Shown here: positions 54,910 to 64,000 of the stretch, piece by piece
Layout: each line of letters starts with the position of its first letter
How positions within the stretch are numbered: position 1 is the first letter of the stretch
NCBI RefSeq assembly: GCF_018449605.1
Contig: NZ_JAAVUW010000002.1
Coordinates: forward strand, 186,001 to 250,000
Length of the DNA: 64,000 nt
Direction: 5' to 3'
Source: Luteibacter sp. dw_328
GTDB lineage: Bacteria; Pseudomonadota; Gammaproteobacteria; Xanthomonadales; Rhodanobacteraceae
Made by a program: the position numbers and the translations under genes
The notes under the pieces: model-generated
What the model was told of the DNA's origin: nothing
The model's database searches: none
Seen by the model: only the letters and a program-made list of their open reading frames with translations

Positions 54910-56138
54910 AGCGCGCGTGCCTTGAGGGTGCCTTCGATCGCCGCCAGTTCGTTACGCAACGAGGCGGCGTGTTCTTCTGTGGTGGTCACGTCGATCACCA
55001 CGTAGCCCACCTGGCCGGACGTTTGCAGGTACTGGCCGTCGATGTTCACCGCGGCGCGCGAGAACACGTCGTTTACCCGCGACAGCACGCCGGGAATGTT
55101 CCGGTGGATGTGCAGCAGGCGTCGGCTGGTCGGGTGACCGGGCAGGGATACCTCGGGGAAATTCACCGCGGAGAGTGTGCTGCCGTTGTCGCTGTAACGC
55201 ACCAGCTTCGACGCCACCTCGATGCCGATGTTCTCCTGAGCCTCGGCGGTGCTGCCGCCGACGTGCGGGGTGAGGATGACGTTGTCCATGCCCACCAGTG
55301 GCGAGATAAAGGGGTCGGTATTGCCCTTCGGCTCCACGGGGAAGACATCGATGGCCGCGCCGGCCAGGTGCTTCGAGCGCAGCGCGGCAGCGAGCGCATC
55401 GATGTCGACGACGGTACCGCGCGACGCGTTCACCAGCATCGAGCCGGGGCGCATGCGGGCGATCTCGGCGGCACCGATCATGTTTTTCGTCTGTGCCGTT
55501 TCCGGCACGTGCAGGGTCACCACGTCGGCACGCTCGAGGAGGTCTTCGAGGCTCGAGGCCGGCCGGGCGTTGCCGAGCGAAAGCTTGGCTTCCACGTCGT
55601 GGAAGATCACCCGCATGCCCAGCGATTCGGCGAGCACGCCAACCTGGGTGCCGATGTGGCCGTAGCCGACGATGCCGAGGACCTTGTCGCGAACCTCAAA
55701 GCTGCCGGCCGCCGATTTCGACCAGCCGCCACGGTGGCACTCGGCATTCTTTTCGGGAATGCGGCGTACCAGCATGATCGTCTCGGCGATGACCAGCTCG
55801 GCCACGCTGCGGGTGTTGGAGTAGGGCGCGTTGAACACCGGCACGCCCAGGCGCTCGGCTTCCGCGGTATCCACCTGGTTGGTGCCGATGCAGAAGCAGC
55901 CGACGGCAATGAGGCGTCGCGCTTCGGCCAGGACCTCGGCCGTAAGGTGGGTGCGCGAGCGGATGCCCACGATGTGCGCGTCGGCAATGCGCTCCTTGAG
56001 GTCGTCCTCGGAGAGCGACTTCTCGTGGAACTCGATCTGCGAGTAGCCGGCCTGACGGAAGGTATCCAGCGCGCTGCGGCTGACGCCTTCGAGCAGCAGG
56101 ACCTTGATGTCTTCTTTCGGGTACGACGTGCGCTTCAT
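54903..56138 (-). CDS. serA: D-3-phosphoglycerate dehydrogenase
   Basis: A 411-residue enzyme (E. coli 410). It oxidises 3-phosphoglycerate to 3-phosphohydroxypyruvate, the first step of serine synthesis, with NAD. The Rossmann motif is GIVGYGHIGTQVG near residue 157. Catalytic Arg is in NASRGTVVD, Glu in VFPVEP, and His in TPHVGGSTAEAQENIG. The last 75 residues form an ACT domain (LHIHRNIPGVLSRVNDVF) through which serine gives feedback inhibition. It is divergent from the D-2-hydroxyglutarate-dehydrogenase-like gene, sharing a 123-base promoter region. Confidence 0.96.
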   Translation of the reverse strand: MKRTSYPKEDIKVLLLEGVSRSALDTFRQAGYSQIEFHEKSLSEDDLKERIADAHIVGIRSRTHLTAEVLAEARRLIAVGCFCIGTNQVDTAEAERLGVPVFNAPYSNTRSVAELVIAETIMLVRRIPEKNAECHRGGWSKSAAGSFEVRDKVLGIVGYGHIGTQVGVLAESLGMRVIFHDVEAKLSLGNARPASSLEDLLERADVVTLHVPETAQTKNMIGAAEIARMRPGSMLVNASRGTVVDIDALAAALRSKHLAGAAIDVFPVEPKGNTDPFISPLVGMDNVILTPHVGGSTAEAQENIGIEVASKLVRYSDNGSTLSAVNFPEVSLPGHPTSRRLLHIHRNIPGVLSRVNDVFSRAAVNIDGQYLQTSGQVGYVVIDVTTTEEHAASLRNELAAIEGTLKARALY

Positions 56139-56261
56139 GGCCGGGCTTCAGATCCGTGGACGAGAGACTCACTATGCCAGAGAGTGCCGTTCATGTTGCA
56201 GCGCAGTGGACGCATGGCCGTCGCGCTGGCACCCTGCCGGGGAACCCCGAGCGAGAGCCCC

Positions 56262-57644
56262 ATGACCGATCCGCGCCTGTCCGAGCTTGCCCGCCTGCTG
56301 CCCGAGCTCAAGTTGTCCACCGACCCCGGCGACCTTGAACACCACGGTCGCGACTGGACGCGGCGCTGGGCGCCCGCTCCTTTGGCAATCGCCTATCCCG
56401 CCTCGATCGAGGAAGTACAGGGCATCGTCCGTTGGGCCAACGACGCGGGCGTGGGCGTGGTCCCCTCGGGCGGCCGGACGGGCTTGTCGGGCGGTGCCGT
56501 CGCGGCGCACGGTGAGATCGTGGTCAGCCTGGACCGGATGAACCGGGTACTCGACTTCGACCCGATCGACCGGACGCTGACCGTCCAGCCGGGCATCGCC
56601 CTCGAGGCGGTGCACAACGCGGCCCGGGAGCGCGGTCTGCTCTATCCCGTGGATTTCGCCGCCCGCGGGTCCTGTCAGATCGGTGGCAACATCGCGACCA
56701 ACGCAGGCGGCATCCGGGTCATCCGTTATGGCAATACGCGCCAGTGGATCGCCGGGCTCAAGGTCGTGACGGGCACCGGTGAACTCCTCGATCTCAACCG
56801 TGGCCTGGTCAAGAACGCGTCCGGCTACGACCTGCGCCACCTGGTGATCGGTTCCGAAGGCACGCTCGGACTCGTCGTCGAGGCCACGCTGAGCCTTACC
56901 TCCCCGCCGCCGCCTTCCCAGGTGATGCTCCTGGCGGTGCCGGCGATGGACGCGTTGATGAAGGTGTTCGCCGAGGCGCAGCACCGCCTGACGCTGGGTG
57001 CCTTCGAGTTCTTCACCGATCGCGCCTTGCATCATGTGCTGGCCCACGGTGCGCAGCGACCCTTCGAGGAAACGTATCCGTTCTACGTCGTCACCGAGTT
57101 CGACGCGGCGGATGAGAAGGTCGAGGCGGCGGCGCTGGCCTTTTTCGAGTTCTGCCTCGACGAAGGCTGGGTGGTAGACGGCGCGATCAGTTCGAGCGAG
57201 GCGCAAGCCGCCGCCCTGTGGCGTCTGCGTGAGGGTATTACGGAGAGCCTCGCGCCCCATAAGCCCTACAAGAACGACGTCTCCGTGCGGATTTCTGCCG
57301 TACCGGCCTTCATGGCCGACATGCAGGCCCTGCTCGCGGCGGAGTACCCGCACTTCGAGGTGGTCTGGTTCGGCCACATCGGCGATGGCAACCTGCACAT
57401 CAACGTGCTTAAGCCGGCCGACCTGGACAACGCGGCGTTTGTCGAACAGTGCGAGCACGTCACCTCATTGCTCGTCGACACGCTTCAACGGCATGGCGGC
57501 AGCATCTCCGCCGAGCACGGCATCGGGCTGGTGAAAAAAGCATGGCTGGGCAGCGTACGCAGTGAGGCGGAGATCGCGCTGATGCGGGGCATCAAGGCGG
57601 TTTGGGATCCGAACGGTGTCATGAATCCCGGGAAGCTGCTGTAA
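56262..57644 (+). CDS. FAD-linked oxidase, D-2-hydroxyglutarate-dehydrogenase-like
   Basis: A 460-residue VAO-fold flavoprotein. FAD-binding block: VPSGGRTGLSGGAVA near residue 70 and GSCQIGGNIATNAGGIRVIRYGNTRQW near residue 140. The C-terminal FAD-oxidase domain shows WFGHIGDGNLHINVLKP (metal and substrate site) and SAEHGIGLVKK. It fits the D-2-hydroxyglutarate/D-lactate/glycolate dehydrogenase group. Its divergent pairing with serA supports D-2-hydroxyglutarate as substrate: SerA can reduce 2-oxoglutarate to D-2-hydroxyglutarate to regenerate NAD, and a dehydrogenase of this type recycles it, as shown in Pseudomonas stutzeri. GAGAG precedes the ATG. Confidence 0.85.
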   Translation: MTDPRLSELARLLPELKLSTDPGDLEHHGRDWTRRWAPAPLAIAYPASIEEVQGIVRWANDAGVGVVPSGGRTGLSGGAVAAHGEIVVSLDRMNRVLDFDPIDRTLTVQPGIALEAVHNAARERGLLYPVDFAARGSCQIGGNIATNAGGIRVIRYGNTRQWIAGLKVVTGTGELLDLNRGLVKNASGYDLRHLVIGSEGTLGLVVEATLSLTSPPPPSQVMLLAVPAMDALMKVFAEAQHRLTLGAFEFFTDRALHHVLAHGAQRPFEETYPFYVVTEFDAADEKVEAAALAFFEFCLDEGWVVDGAISSSEAQAAALWRLREGITESLAPHKPYKNDVSVRISAVPAFMADMQALLAAEYPHFEVVWFGHIGDGNLHINVLKPADLDNAAFVEQCEHVTSLLVDTLQRHGGSISAEHGIGLVKKAWLGSVRSEAEIALMRGIKAVWDPNGVMNPGKLL

Positions 57645-57649
57645 CCGGT

Positions 57650-58813
<1,164 letters not shown>

Positions 58814-58816
58814 AGC

Positions 58817-58895
58817 ATCGCCGCTGAAGCGGTTCCCACAGGCAGCCGCTTCGTGGCTACGGCCGGCTTGGTGTGGGAGCCGCTTCAGCGGCGAC
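58817..58895. repeat. REP-type repeat pair
   Basis: An inverted GCTTCAGC-type copy (58817-58841) and a direct copy of the same type (58872-58895) facing each other right after pip. Confidence 0.85.
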
Positions 58896-58896
58896 G

Positions 58897-58920
58897 GTTG
58901 CCCGGCGCAAGCCGGGCAAC
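58897..58920. terminator. Perfect GCAA-loop hairpin between convergent pip and nuclease genes
   Basis: GTTGCCCGGC/GCCGGGCAAC is a perfect 10-bp stem closed by a GCAA tetraloop. It stands between the stops of pip (58813) and the minus-strand nuclease gene (58931). There is no T-run, so termination may be factor-dependent. Confidence 0.5.
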
Positions 58921-58930
58921 CCCTCTCACC

Positions 58931-61666
58931 TCAGAACAACCCCAGCGGCAGCGTCAGCATATCCACCACGAAACCATCGTGGTCGGACGAACCCATCGCC
59001 TTCTTTGCATCGGTAGCCGTGGCCGAATCGTCCAGCGTCTGCACCGGTGCGTCGAGGTTGCCGCGGCCGTACTGCATCTTCAGGAACAGGCCGCGCGCCA
59101 CGGTATTCAGCAGCGCGTTGTCGAGTACCTGGTGGGTCGGTACCTGGCGCGGAGCCTGGCCCTGGATGTTGCCGAAGTTCTCGGTGAACAGGAACGAGTA
59201 GCGATCCTGTTCCGGCACCGAATCCACGGCATTCCACAGCGTCGGTTTCACCAGGTTCTTGCCCAGCTTCAGCAGGTTCTGGCTGTCGTCGTAACGGCCC
59301 GCAATCAGGCCAACCACGTCGGTGAAGCCGTCACTGAACTGGTAGGAGTTGAAGTCGCCCACCACCAGCAGCGGTGCAAGCAGGTTCTTCCGGTCCGTCT
59401 GGATCGCCTGCACCTGGGTGGCGAGGGATTTGGCCTGTAGGAAGCGCTTCTCGCGGTCGCGATCGGCGGCGTCGCCGGTCTTGTCCACGTTCTGGCGAGC
59501 CTTCGGATGGACGGCGATCACGTTGACACGCATGCGGCCGATGATCGACGGCACCTCGGCGGTCAGCAGCAGCGGCGGATGGTCGTGCAGGAACGAGACG
59601 GAACCTTCGTCGTCCCAGGTTTCGTCCGCACCCAGCTGACGCACGTCGAGCACACGCACCCGGTCCGTACGGACGAGGAAGCCGACGTTGATGCCACTCG
59701 GATCGTGGCCCGGCTGGAGGATGGCTTCGTACTGCGCCGGGTAGTCGTCACCCAGCTGCTTTGCCAGACCCTGCAGGACGGCCAGGCTCTTCACTTCCTC
59801 GACCGAGAGGATGTCCGGCAGCTTGAGTACGCTACCGATGTACGCCGAGAGTCGCTGCGTCTTCAACGCGACCTGGGCCGGCGTCGGCTCGGTGTCGCCG
59901 CCGCTGCAGGTGAAGGTCGTATTGAAGTCCGAGTCGCAGAAGCGCTCCATGTTGAACGCACCCACGCGTGTTGCATAGAAGGGACGCGAATCGACCGCGC
60001 GCGGCAGCGTAGCGGCCTTCTTGATCGTGATCTTCGTTGGGATGAAGGTGTACATGCCGAAGGCGTAGGACATCACGCCTTCGGCCTTGAAGGTCGTGCC
60101 TGCGTTGAACGGGGTGTTTGCCGCCACTGCACCGAAGTCGGCCGTGTTCATCTTGAACACTTCGGGGTTACCCGACCAGTTGGGCAGGTTCACACCCGCA
60201 GGCACCGGCACGGTGTAACGCACGCCCGGCTTGCGCAGCGAGCGTGTGCCGTTCGCGGTGATGTACACCTCGGCAAAGGGCTCGTTGCTGAAACGCAGGT
60301 TACCGGTCGTGATCATGCCATTGTCGATCACGACGCGCATGCCGACGTAGCACTGGTAGTTCGTCGTGCCGCAGGAAAGCGCATTCGGATCCGTCGACGG
60401 AATGCTGTTACCGAACGCCACAGCCCTCGGCAGGTGCGCGCCGTGCATGCTCGTGGTGATCGTGGCGTTTTTCAGCTCGGGCAGGTTGAAGTAGTTGTCC
60501 ACCGTGGCTTCGACATCGACCACGTCGCCCGACTTCACTGTCGGCGCCGTGCTGGTGAACACGTAGATGCCATTCGAGGTGAGCGGGTCGGCATCGGCGC
60601 GATTGTCCGGCGTCTGGATGGTGAAGCCGGCGGGGCCGACCGCCGTGACGATGTTCGCGTGCGTGGCGACACGTTTGCCGACCAGCGGCGAGACCTGGCC
60701 CGTGCCGGTGACCTGCCAGATTTCCGCGGCGACAGGGATTTCATTGAGGATCGCGCCCACCGCTGCGCTTTTCGCAATGGTGACATCGCCTGTCGCGTCG
60801 CTCAGGTTGACGCGGAACGCCTTGTCGGGACCGGCGGCCTTTGCGCCGTGCACCGTGACGTTGAGTGTGGCGCTGTTGCTGCCGGTCGGAATCGTCAGTG
60901 TGGTATCGACGGCGTCGTAGTCACCGGCGGCTACCGTAGCGGTGTCGTCCGCCGTTGCAGCGTGCACGCTCACGTCGGTGGTCACCGGCTGGCTGAGCGT
61001 CACGGCGAACGGCAGCGTGACGTCGTCGCCATTGCGCAGGCTCACCGTGGCATCGGCGACGGAAAGGCTCGGCCCCTGAGCGACGCAGGGCGACGTGCTG
61101 GCGCGCGGCGCCGTCGGTGCGACCTTGACCCAGTCCGCCGAGTTGTCGCCACTGGACTGCGGGAAGCCGGCAGGGTTCGTCTTGCGGCCATAACCCTGGT
61201 CCGTATTGCTGCTGCCGAGCGTGGCAAGCGGCGTGCCCAGCTTGTAGGCCGACCCGGAGCTCAGGCCCACCTGGTCGATCACCGTGCCCGAGCCATTGAG
61301 CAGGGCGAGGCCGCCATCGTCCGTGACGCCTGTCGAATACTTCAGGTCGGGCGTGACGCTGCCGGAGTAACCGGAAGCTGCCGTGTTCGCGAGCAGCAGG
61401 AAACAGCCCGGGGCGACCGACGTGCCCGCCGGGAACGTGAAGCGTGTGCCGGTCGTCCCGGCCGAGTTGGACGCGTTGAGTTTGTAGCCGGAAACGTCCA
61501 GTGCCGCGGTGCCGGTGTTCTGCACCTCGACGAACTCGTCGTTGCCCCCGGCGGGTCCGCGAACGCGGAACTGGGTGATCGTAAGGTCCGCGGCTTGCAG
61601 CGGAAGAACGGCCATAAGGCCTGCCAGCGCCGCCCATGTGGCGCGCCGTGTCGTGGTCAAACGCAT
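58931..61666 (-). CDS. Large secreted nuclease: lamin-tail, Calx-beta-like and endonuclease/exonuclease/phosphatase domains
   Basis: A 911-residue secreted protein. Residues 1-26 are a signal peptide (AALAGLMAVLPLQAA). Residues about 27-175 fit a lamin-tail (LTD) domain (NDEFVEVQNTGTAALDVSGYKL). Residues about 195-300 look like a Calx-beta domain (LSVADATVSLRNGDDVTLPF). Residues about 310-540 hold an OB-fold-like region. The C-terminal 320 residues are an EEP nuclease: YATRVGAFNMERF, ILSVEEVKSL, LLVVGDFNSYQFSDGF and SSDHDGFVVD give the metal and His/Asp catalytic residues. This is the ExeM/NucH-like family of extracellular DNases that degrade external DNA for nutrients or biofilm control. GAGGGG precedes ATG 61666. 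Confidence 0.85.
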   Translation of the reverse strand: MRLTTTRRATWAALAGLMAVLPLQAADLTITQFRVRGPAGGNDEFVEVQNTGTAALDVSGYKLNASNSAGTTGTRFTFPAGTSVAPGCFLLLANTAASGYSGSVTPDLKYSTGVTDDGGLALLNGSGTVIDQVGLSSGSAYKLGTPLATLGSSNTDQGYGRKTNPAGFPQSSGDNSADWVKVAPTAPRASTSPCVAQGPSLSVADATVSLRNGDDVTLPFAVTLSQPVTTDVSVHAATADDTATVAAGDYDAVDTTLTIPTGSNSATLNVTVHGAKAAGPDKAFRVNLSDATGDVTIAKSAAVGAILNEIPVAAEIWQVTGTGQVSPLVGKRVATHANIVTAVGPAGFTIQTPDNRADADPLTSNGIYVFTSTAPTVKSGDVVDVEATVDNYFNLPELKNATITTSMHGAHLPRAVAFGNSIPSTDPNALSCGTTNYQCYVGMRVVIDNGMITTGNLRFSNEPFAEVYITANGTRSLRKPGVRYTVPVPAGVNLPNWSGNPEVFKMNTADFGAVAANTPFNAGTTFKAEGVMSYAFGMYTFIPTKITIKKAATLPRAVDSRPFYATRVGAFNMERFCDSDFNTTFTCSGGDTEPTPAQVALKTQRLSAYIGSVLKLPDILSVEEVKSLAVLQGLAKQLGDDYPAQYEAILQPGHDPSGINVGFLVRTDRVRVLDVRQLGADETWDDEGSVSFLHDHPPLLLTAEVPSIIGRMRVNVIAVHPKARQNVDKTGDAADRDREKRFLQAKSLATQVQAIQTDRKNLLAPLLVVGDFNSYQFSDGFTDVVGLIAGRYDDSQNLLKLGKNLVKPTLWNAVDSVPEQDRYSFLFTENFGNIQGQAPRQVPTHQVLDNALLNTVARGLFLKMQYGRGNLDAPVQTLDDSATATDAKKAMGSSDHDGFVVDMLTLPLGLF

Positions 61667-61801
61667 TCGAATATCCCCTCGAGTCGTTGAGATGTACGCG
61701 ACCCGAAGCACCCCGCAACCCCTGCGTGGCGTTCCCCCTGCGGATCCGCCGGCGAAGTGTGCCGCGAATTTATGACAGGGGGATGTGACGCACCCGACGA
61801 C

Positions 61802-62440
61802 TCAGGAAGGTTTCTGCTTGGTCCCGAAGATCTTGTCGCCGGCGTCGCCCAGGCCGGGGAGGATGTAGCCGAGCTCGTTGAGATGATCGTCGATACAGGC
61901 GACGTAGATCTCGATATCCGGGTGGGCGGCTTCGATGCGCTTCAGACCCTCGGGCGCGGCCACCAGGAAAAGGCCCTTGATCTTCTTCGCGCCGGCCGCC
62001 TTGAGCATGTCGACGGTGGCGACCAGGGTACCCGCGGTGGCCAGCATGGGATCGACGATGATCGCCGTGCGCTCGTCCATGCCGCCACTGAGCTTCTCGT
62101 AATAGGCGACCGGCTCGAGCGTCTCTTCGTCACGCTGCAGGCCGACGACGCTCACCTTGGCGGCGGGAATCATTTCCAGCACGCCGCTGAGCATGCCCAG
62201 ACCGGCACGCAGAATCGGCACGATGGTGACCTTCTTGCCCTTGATGTGCGTGACTTCGACCGGGCCCGCCCAGCCCTCGATCATCTTGCACTCGGTTTCC
62301 ATGTCGGCCGTCGCCTCGTACGTGAGCAGCGCTGCGACTTCCGAAGCGAGTTCGCGGAACTCCTTCGTGCTGATGCCGGCACGGCGCATCAGGCCGAGTT
62401 TGTGCTGGATGAGGGGGTGGCGGACTTCGACGATTTTCAT
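61802..62440 (-). CDS. upp: Uracil phosphoribosyltransferase
   Basis: A 212-residue enzyme (E. coli 208). It salvages uracil with PRPP to [27 protein letters not shown] and [17 protein letters not shown] open it. The PRPP loop is [22 protein letters not shown], and [17 protein letters not shown] closes it, contacting uracil. ATG 62440 matches the family start; another ATG two codons upstream (62446) is possible. No ribosome site is obvious for either. No terminator is seen in the 135 bases between it and the nuclease gene start. Confidence 0.96.
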   Translation of the reverse strand: MKIVEVRHPLIQHKLGLMRRAGISTKEFRELASEVAALLTYEATADMETECKMIEGWAGPVEVTHIKGKKVTIVPILRAGLGMLSGVLEMIPAAKVSVVGLQRDEETLEPVAYYEKLSGGMDERTAIIVDPMLATAGTLVATVDMLKAAGAKKIKGLFLVAAPEGLKRIEAAHPDIEIYVACIDDHLNELGYILPGLGDAGDKIFGTKQKPS

Positions 62441-62533
62441 GGGCATGCGGTCGATGGCAAGGATGCCGCGATTGTCGCATGCGAGAGCCTTCCAGCCAGA
62501 TGGCCGGAACCCCTGGGGTCAGGGCAGGGACAC

Positions 62534-62631
62534 TTGTAGGAGCCGATTCATCGGCGATCCCGCGGCAGCGGGCAAGGTTGCGGCGGCAAGGTTGACGCGA
62601 GTCCCCATCGCCGATGAATCGGCTCCTACAG
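62534..62631. repeat. REP-type inverted pair
   Basis: TTGTAGGAGCCGATTCATCG from 62534 and its inverted copy ending CGGCTCCTACAG at 62631, both of the ATTCATC type, with CCCGCGGCAGCGGG after the first. Only 5 bases separate it from the psiF-type stop. Confidence 0.88.
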
Positions 62632-62636
62632 ATTTT

Positions 62637-62954
62637 TTAGCCCTTCAGGCAGGTGCTCATGAAGGTCTTGCGCTCGTCGCCCTTCAGGCTCTTGGCCGAA
62701 GCGTCCTTGTTGCAGGACGTCATCTTCTGCTGCTGGGTCATCTTGGCCGGTGCCGGGGCGTCGCCCTTCAGGCAGCTGCTCATGAAGGTCTTGCGGTCAT
62801 CGCCCTTCTTGCCTGTCGCCTGTGTGTTGCATGTCGACATGCGTTGTTGCTGCGGCGTCAGTTCTTTCTTGGCGGCTGCCTGTGGGGCGGCCATCGCACC
62901 GGCGGAAAAGGCGAGCAGGGAAGCAACGGCAAGGACACGAAGCTGCATACACAT
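62637..62954 (-). CDS. PsiF-repeat periplasmic protein
   Basis: A 105-residue secreted protein with a signal peptide (MCMQLRVLAVASLLAFSAGAMAA). The mature part has two PsiF repeats: LTPQQQRMSTCNTQATGKKGDDRKTFMSSCLKG and MTQQQKMTSCNKDASAKSLKGDERKTFMSTCLKG, each with two Cys (C-x-N, S-C-L-K-G). PsiF of E. coli is phosphate-starvation induced; function unknown. No Pho box was recognised upstream. ATG 62954 has AGGGG about 8 bases before it; ATG 62948 is an alternative. Confidence 0.88.
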   Translation of the reverse strand: MCMQLRVLAVASLLAFSAGAMAAPQAAAKKELTPQQQRMSTCNTQATGKKGDDRKTFMSSCLKGDAPAPAKMTQQQKMTSCNKDASAKSLKGDERKTFMSTCLKG

Positions 62955-63062
62955 GGCAAACCCCTACGTGACGCCGGGCGAATCCGGCGTGCCTGAGCTT
63001 ACCCCTCACGGTCATCCCTTACAAAAGGGGATTCAGCAGGCCTGGCGGGTGGGGCAGGCTCT

Positions 63063-63127
63063 TTGTGGGAGCCGATTCATCGGCGATGCTTTCGCGAGCA
63101 CCCTTCGCCGCTGAAGCGGCTCCCACA
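63063..63127. repeat. REP-type inverted pair of mixed types
   Basis: A direct ATTCATC-type copy (63063-63087) faces an inverted GCTTCAGC-type copy (63104-63127), between the PsiF gene and the aminotransferase gene. Confidence 0.85.
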
Positions 63128-63159
63128 TGGAGCGATCCAGATAGAGCAGTGCGTCGGCC

Positions 63160-64000
63160 TCAGGCCGCCTTGGTCGACGACGCCGACCGACGCGGGCCTT
63201 CCTTCAGCGCATGACGAATTTCCTCGACGATGAGGTCCACCTCGGCACTGGTCACCCGGAAGTGCGGCGTGAAGCGCAGCGAGTTGGCACCACCATGGAT
63301 CACGCCGACGCCGCGCTCACGCATGTATTCCTCGGTCGAGCCTTCGCCGTAGCACTTGTAGTCCGCCGCCAGCTCGCAGGAGAACAGCAGGCCGGTGCCC
63401 TGGACCTTGGTGATCATGCCGCCGAGCTCGCTCTTGAGGCCTTCCAGCTTCTGCAGGAATTCCTGGCCGCGGTCGCGGATGTTCGCGCGGACCTCGTCGG
63501 TCAGCTCCGCAAGCGTCGCGACGGCGACATCGAGGGCGCGCGGGTTCGCGGTCATCGTGTTGCCGTAGATGCCCTTGCGATACAGGCCGGCGACGCGGTC
63601 GGTCACCGCAAGCACGGAGAGCGGGTACTGGCCGGCGTTGAGCGCCTTGGAGAAGGTCTCCATGTCCGGCGCTTCCAGGGATTCGAAGCCCGGGTAGTCG
63701 ATGATGGACAGCACGCCGTGCGCACGCAGGCCGGCCTGGATCGAATCGACCAGGAGCAGGGTGCCGTGCTCGCGCGTCAGTTCGCGCGCGGCGGCGTAGA
63801 ACTCCGGCGTGAGCGCACGGCCCGGATCGCCTTCGCCCATGACCGGCTCGAGGAACATCGCCTCGATGAACCAGCCCTGGCGGTCGGCCTCGGCGAACGC
63901 GGCCTTCAGCGAGGCCACGTTGTAAGGCTCGACGGTGATCAGCGTGTCTTCGTTGCGGAAGCTGGCCAGGTGCTGCTGATAATTGCGACGCGACGAATCG
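63160..64000 (-). CDS. Class III pyridoxal-phosphate aminotransferase, N-terminus cut by window edge
   Basis: The last 280 residues of a fold-type I, class III aminotransferase; the frame is open to the window end, so the N-terminal third is missing. Asp in LLLVDSIQAGLRAHG pairs with the cofactor pyridine, and Lys in DMETFSKALNAGQYPLSVL forms the Schiff base. KGIYGNTMTANPRALDVA binds the phosphate from the partner subunit, and NSLRFTPHFRVT is the usual C-terminal substrate-carboxylate Arg block. The SIQAG (instead of EVQTG/EVQ) around the Asp is unusual and sets it apart from ArgD/GabT. Specificity cannot be assigned; the missing part would help. Confidence 0.82.
   Translation of the reverse strand, partial: DSSRRNYQQHLASFRNEDTLITVEPYNVASLKAAFAEADRQGWFIEAMFLEPVMGEGDPGRALTPEFYAAARELTREHGTLLLVDSIQAGLRAHGVLSIIDYPGFESLEAPDMETFSKALNAGQYPLSVLAVTDRVAGLYRKGIYGNTMTANPRALDVAVATLAELTDEVRANIRDRGQEFLQKLEGLKSELGGMITKVQGTGLLFSCELAADYKCYGEGSTEEYMRERGVGVIHGGANSLRFTPHFRVTSAEVDLIVEEIRHALKEGPRRSASSTKAA

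Noticed and set aside
54876-56261. N-terminal extension of the D-2-hydroxyglutarate-dehydrogenase-like protein by 462 residues
   Set aside because: The upstream open frame is antisense to serA; the FAD-oxidase homology and GAGAG-ATG begin at 56262.

Overview
The window is a GC-rich chromosomal segment of a gammaproteobacterium. It is most likely from the Lysobacterales/Xanthomonadales and probably Rhodanobacteraceae (Luteibacter/Dyella-like). The pointers are the DUF1631 protein, the Oar-type TonB-dependent receptor, the thrS-infC-rpmI-rplT-pheST-ihfA-merR-tRNA-Pro order, and many short GTAG/GTGG palindromic repeats of the Stenotrophomonas/Pseudomonas REP style. This placement is by family resemblance, not by a search. 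No prophage, insertion sequence, CRISPR array or replication origin was seen.

Layout. 1-5.3 kb: nadC (cut by the window start), a DUF1631 gene, a Trm112-like gene and purE-purK. 5.3-5.9 kb: a repeat-rich gap of about 0.55 kb without a gene. 5.9-16.9 kb: sodB, grxD with an SDR gene, marC, an OlsF-like two-domain acyltransferase, a 1113-residue Oar-like receptor, ppnN, small proteins and mpg. 17.3-19.5 kb: two tiny coupled genes, an acyltransferase-3 gene, tRNA-Asn and an orphan minor pilin. 19.6-21.6 kb: uvrB.

21.66-30.14 kb is the most distinctive region. Seven minus-strand genes are packed end to start: a HAD-UbiA fusion, a DprE1-like flavoenzyme, a DprE2-like SDR, a nucleotide-sugar-type epimerase, a UDP-galactopyranose-mutase-like flavoprotein, a large multi-pass membrane protein and GtrA. 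They read as a Gram-negative version of the mycobacterial pathway that makes polyprenyl-phosphoryl-D-arabinose, with candidate flippase and transferase genes attached.

30.3-42.7 kb: tRNA-Val, a secreted protein of unknown function, a heptad-repeat coiled-coil membrane protein, a HemJ/CopD-type protein, the recC-recB-recD operon and a UDP-glucuronate-4-epimerase-like gene. 42.7-50.6 kb: the translation block. thrS has a good promoter followed by a leader that looks like a threonine attenuator. infC starts at ATC. Then come rpmI, rplT, a terminator, pheS, pheT, ihfA, merR and tRNA-Pro(GGG).

50.7-64 kb: a glycine-rich lipoprotein, an HMGL-like barrel enzyme, a PAS-GGDEF cyclase, an AraC-VOC pair, divergent serA and D-2-hydroxyglutarate-dehydrogenase-like genes, proline iminopeptidase, a large secreted nuclease, upp, a PsiF-type protein and a class III aminotransferase cut by the window end. 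Fifteen short palindromic repeats lie between genes, all beyond 45.4 kb.
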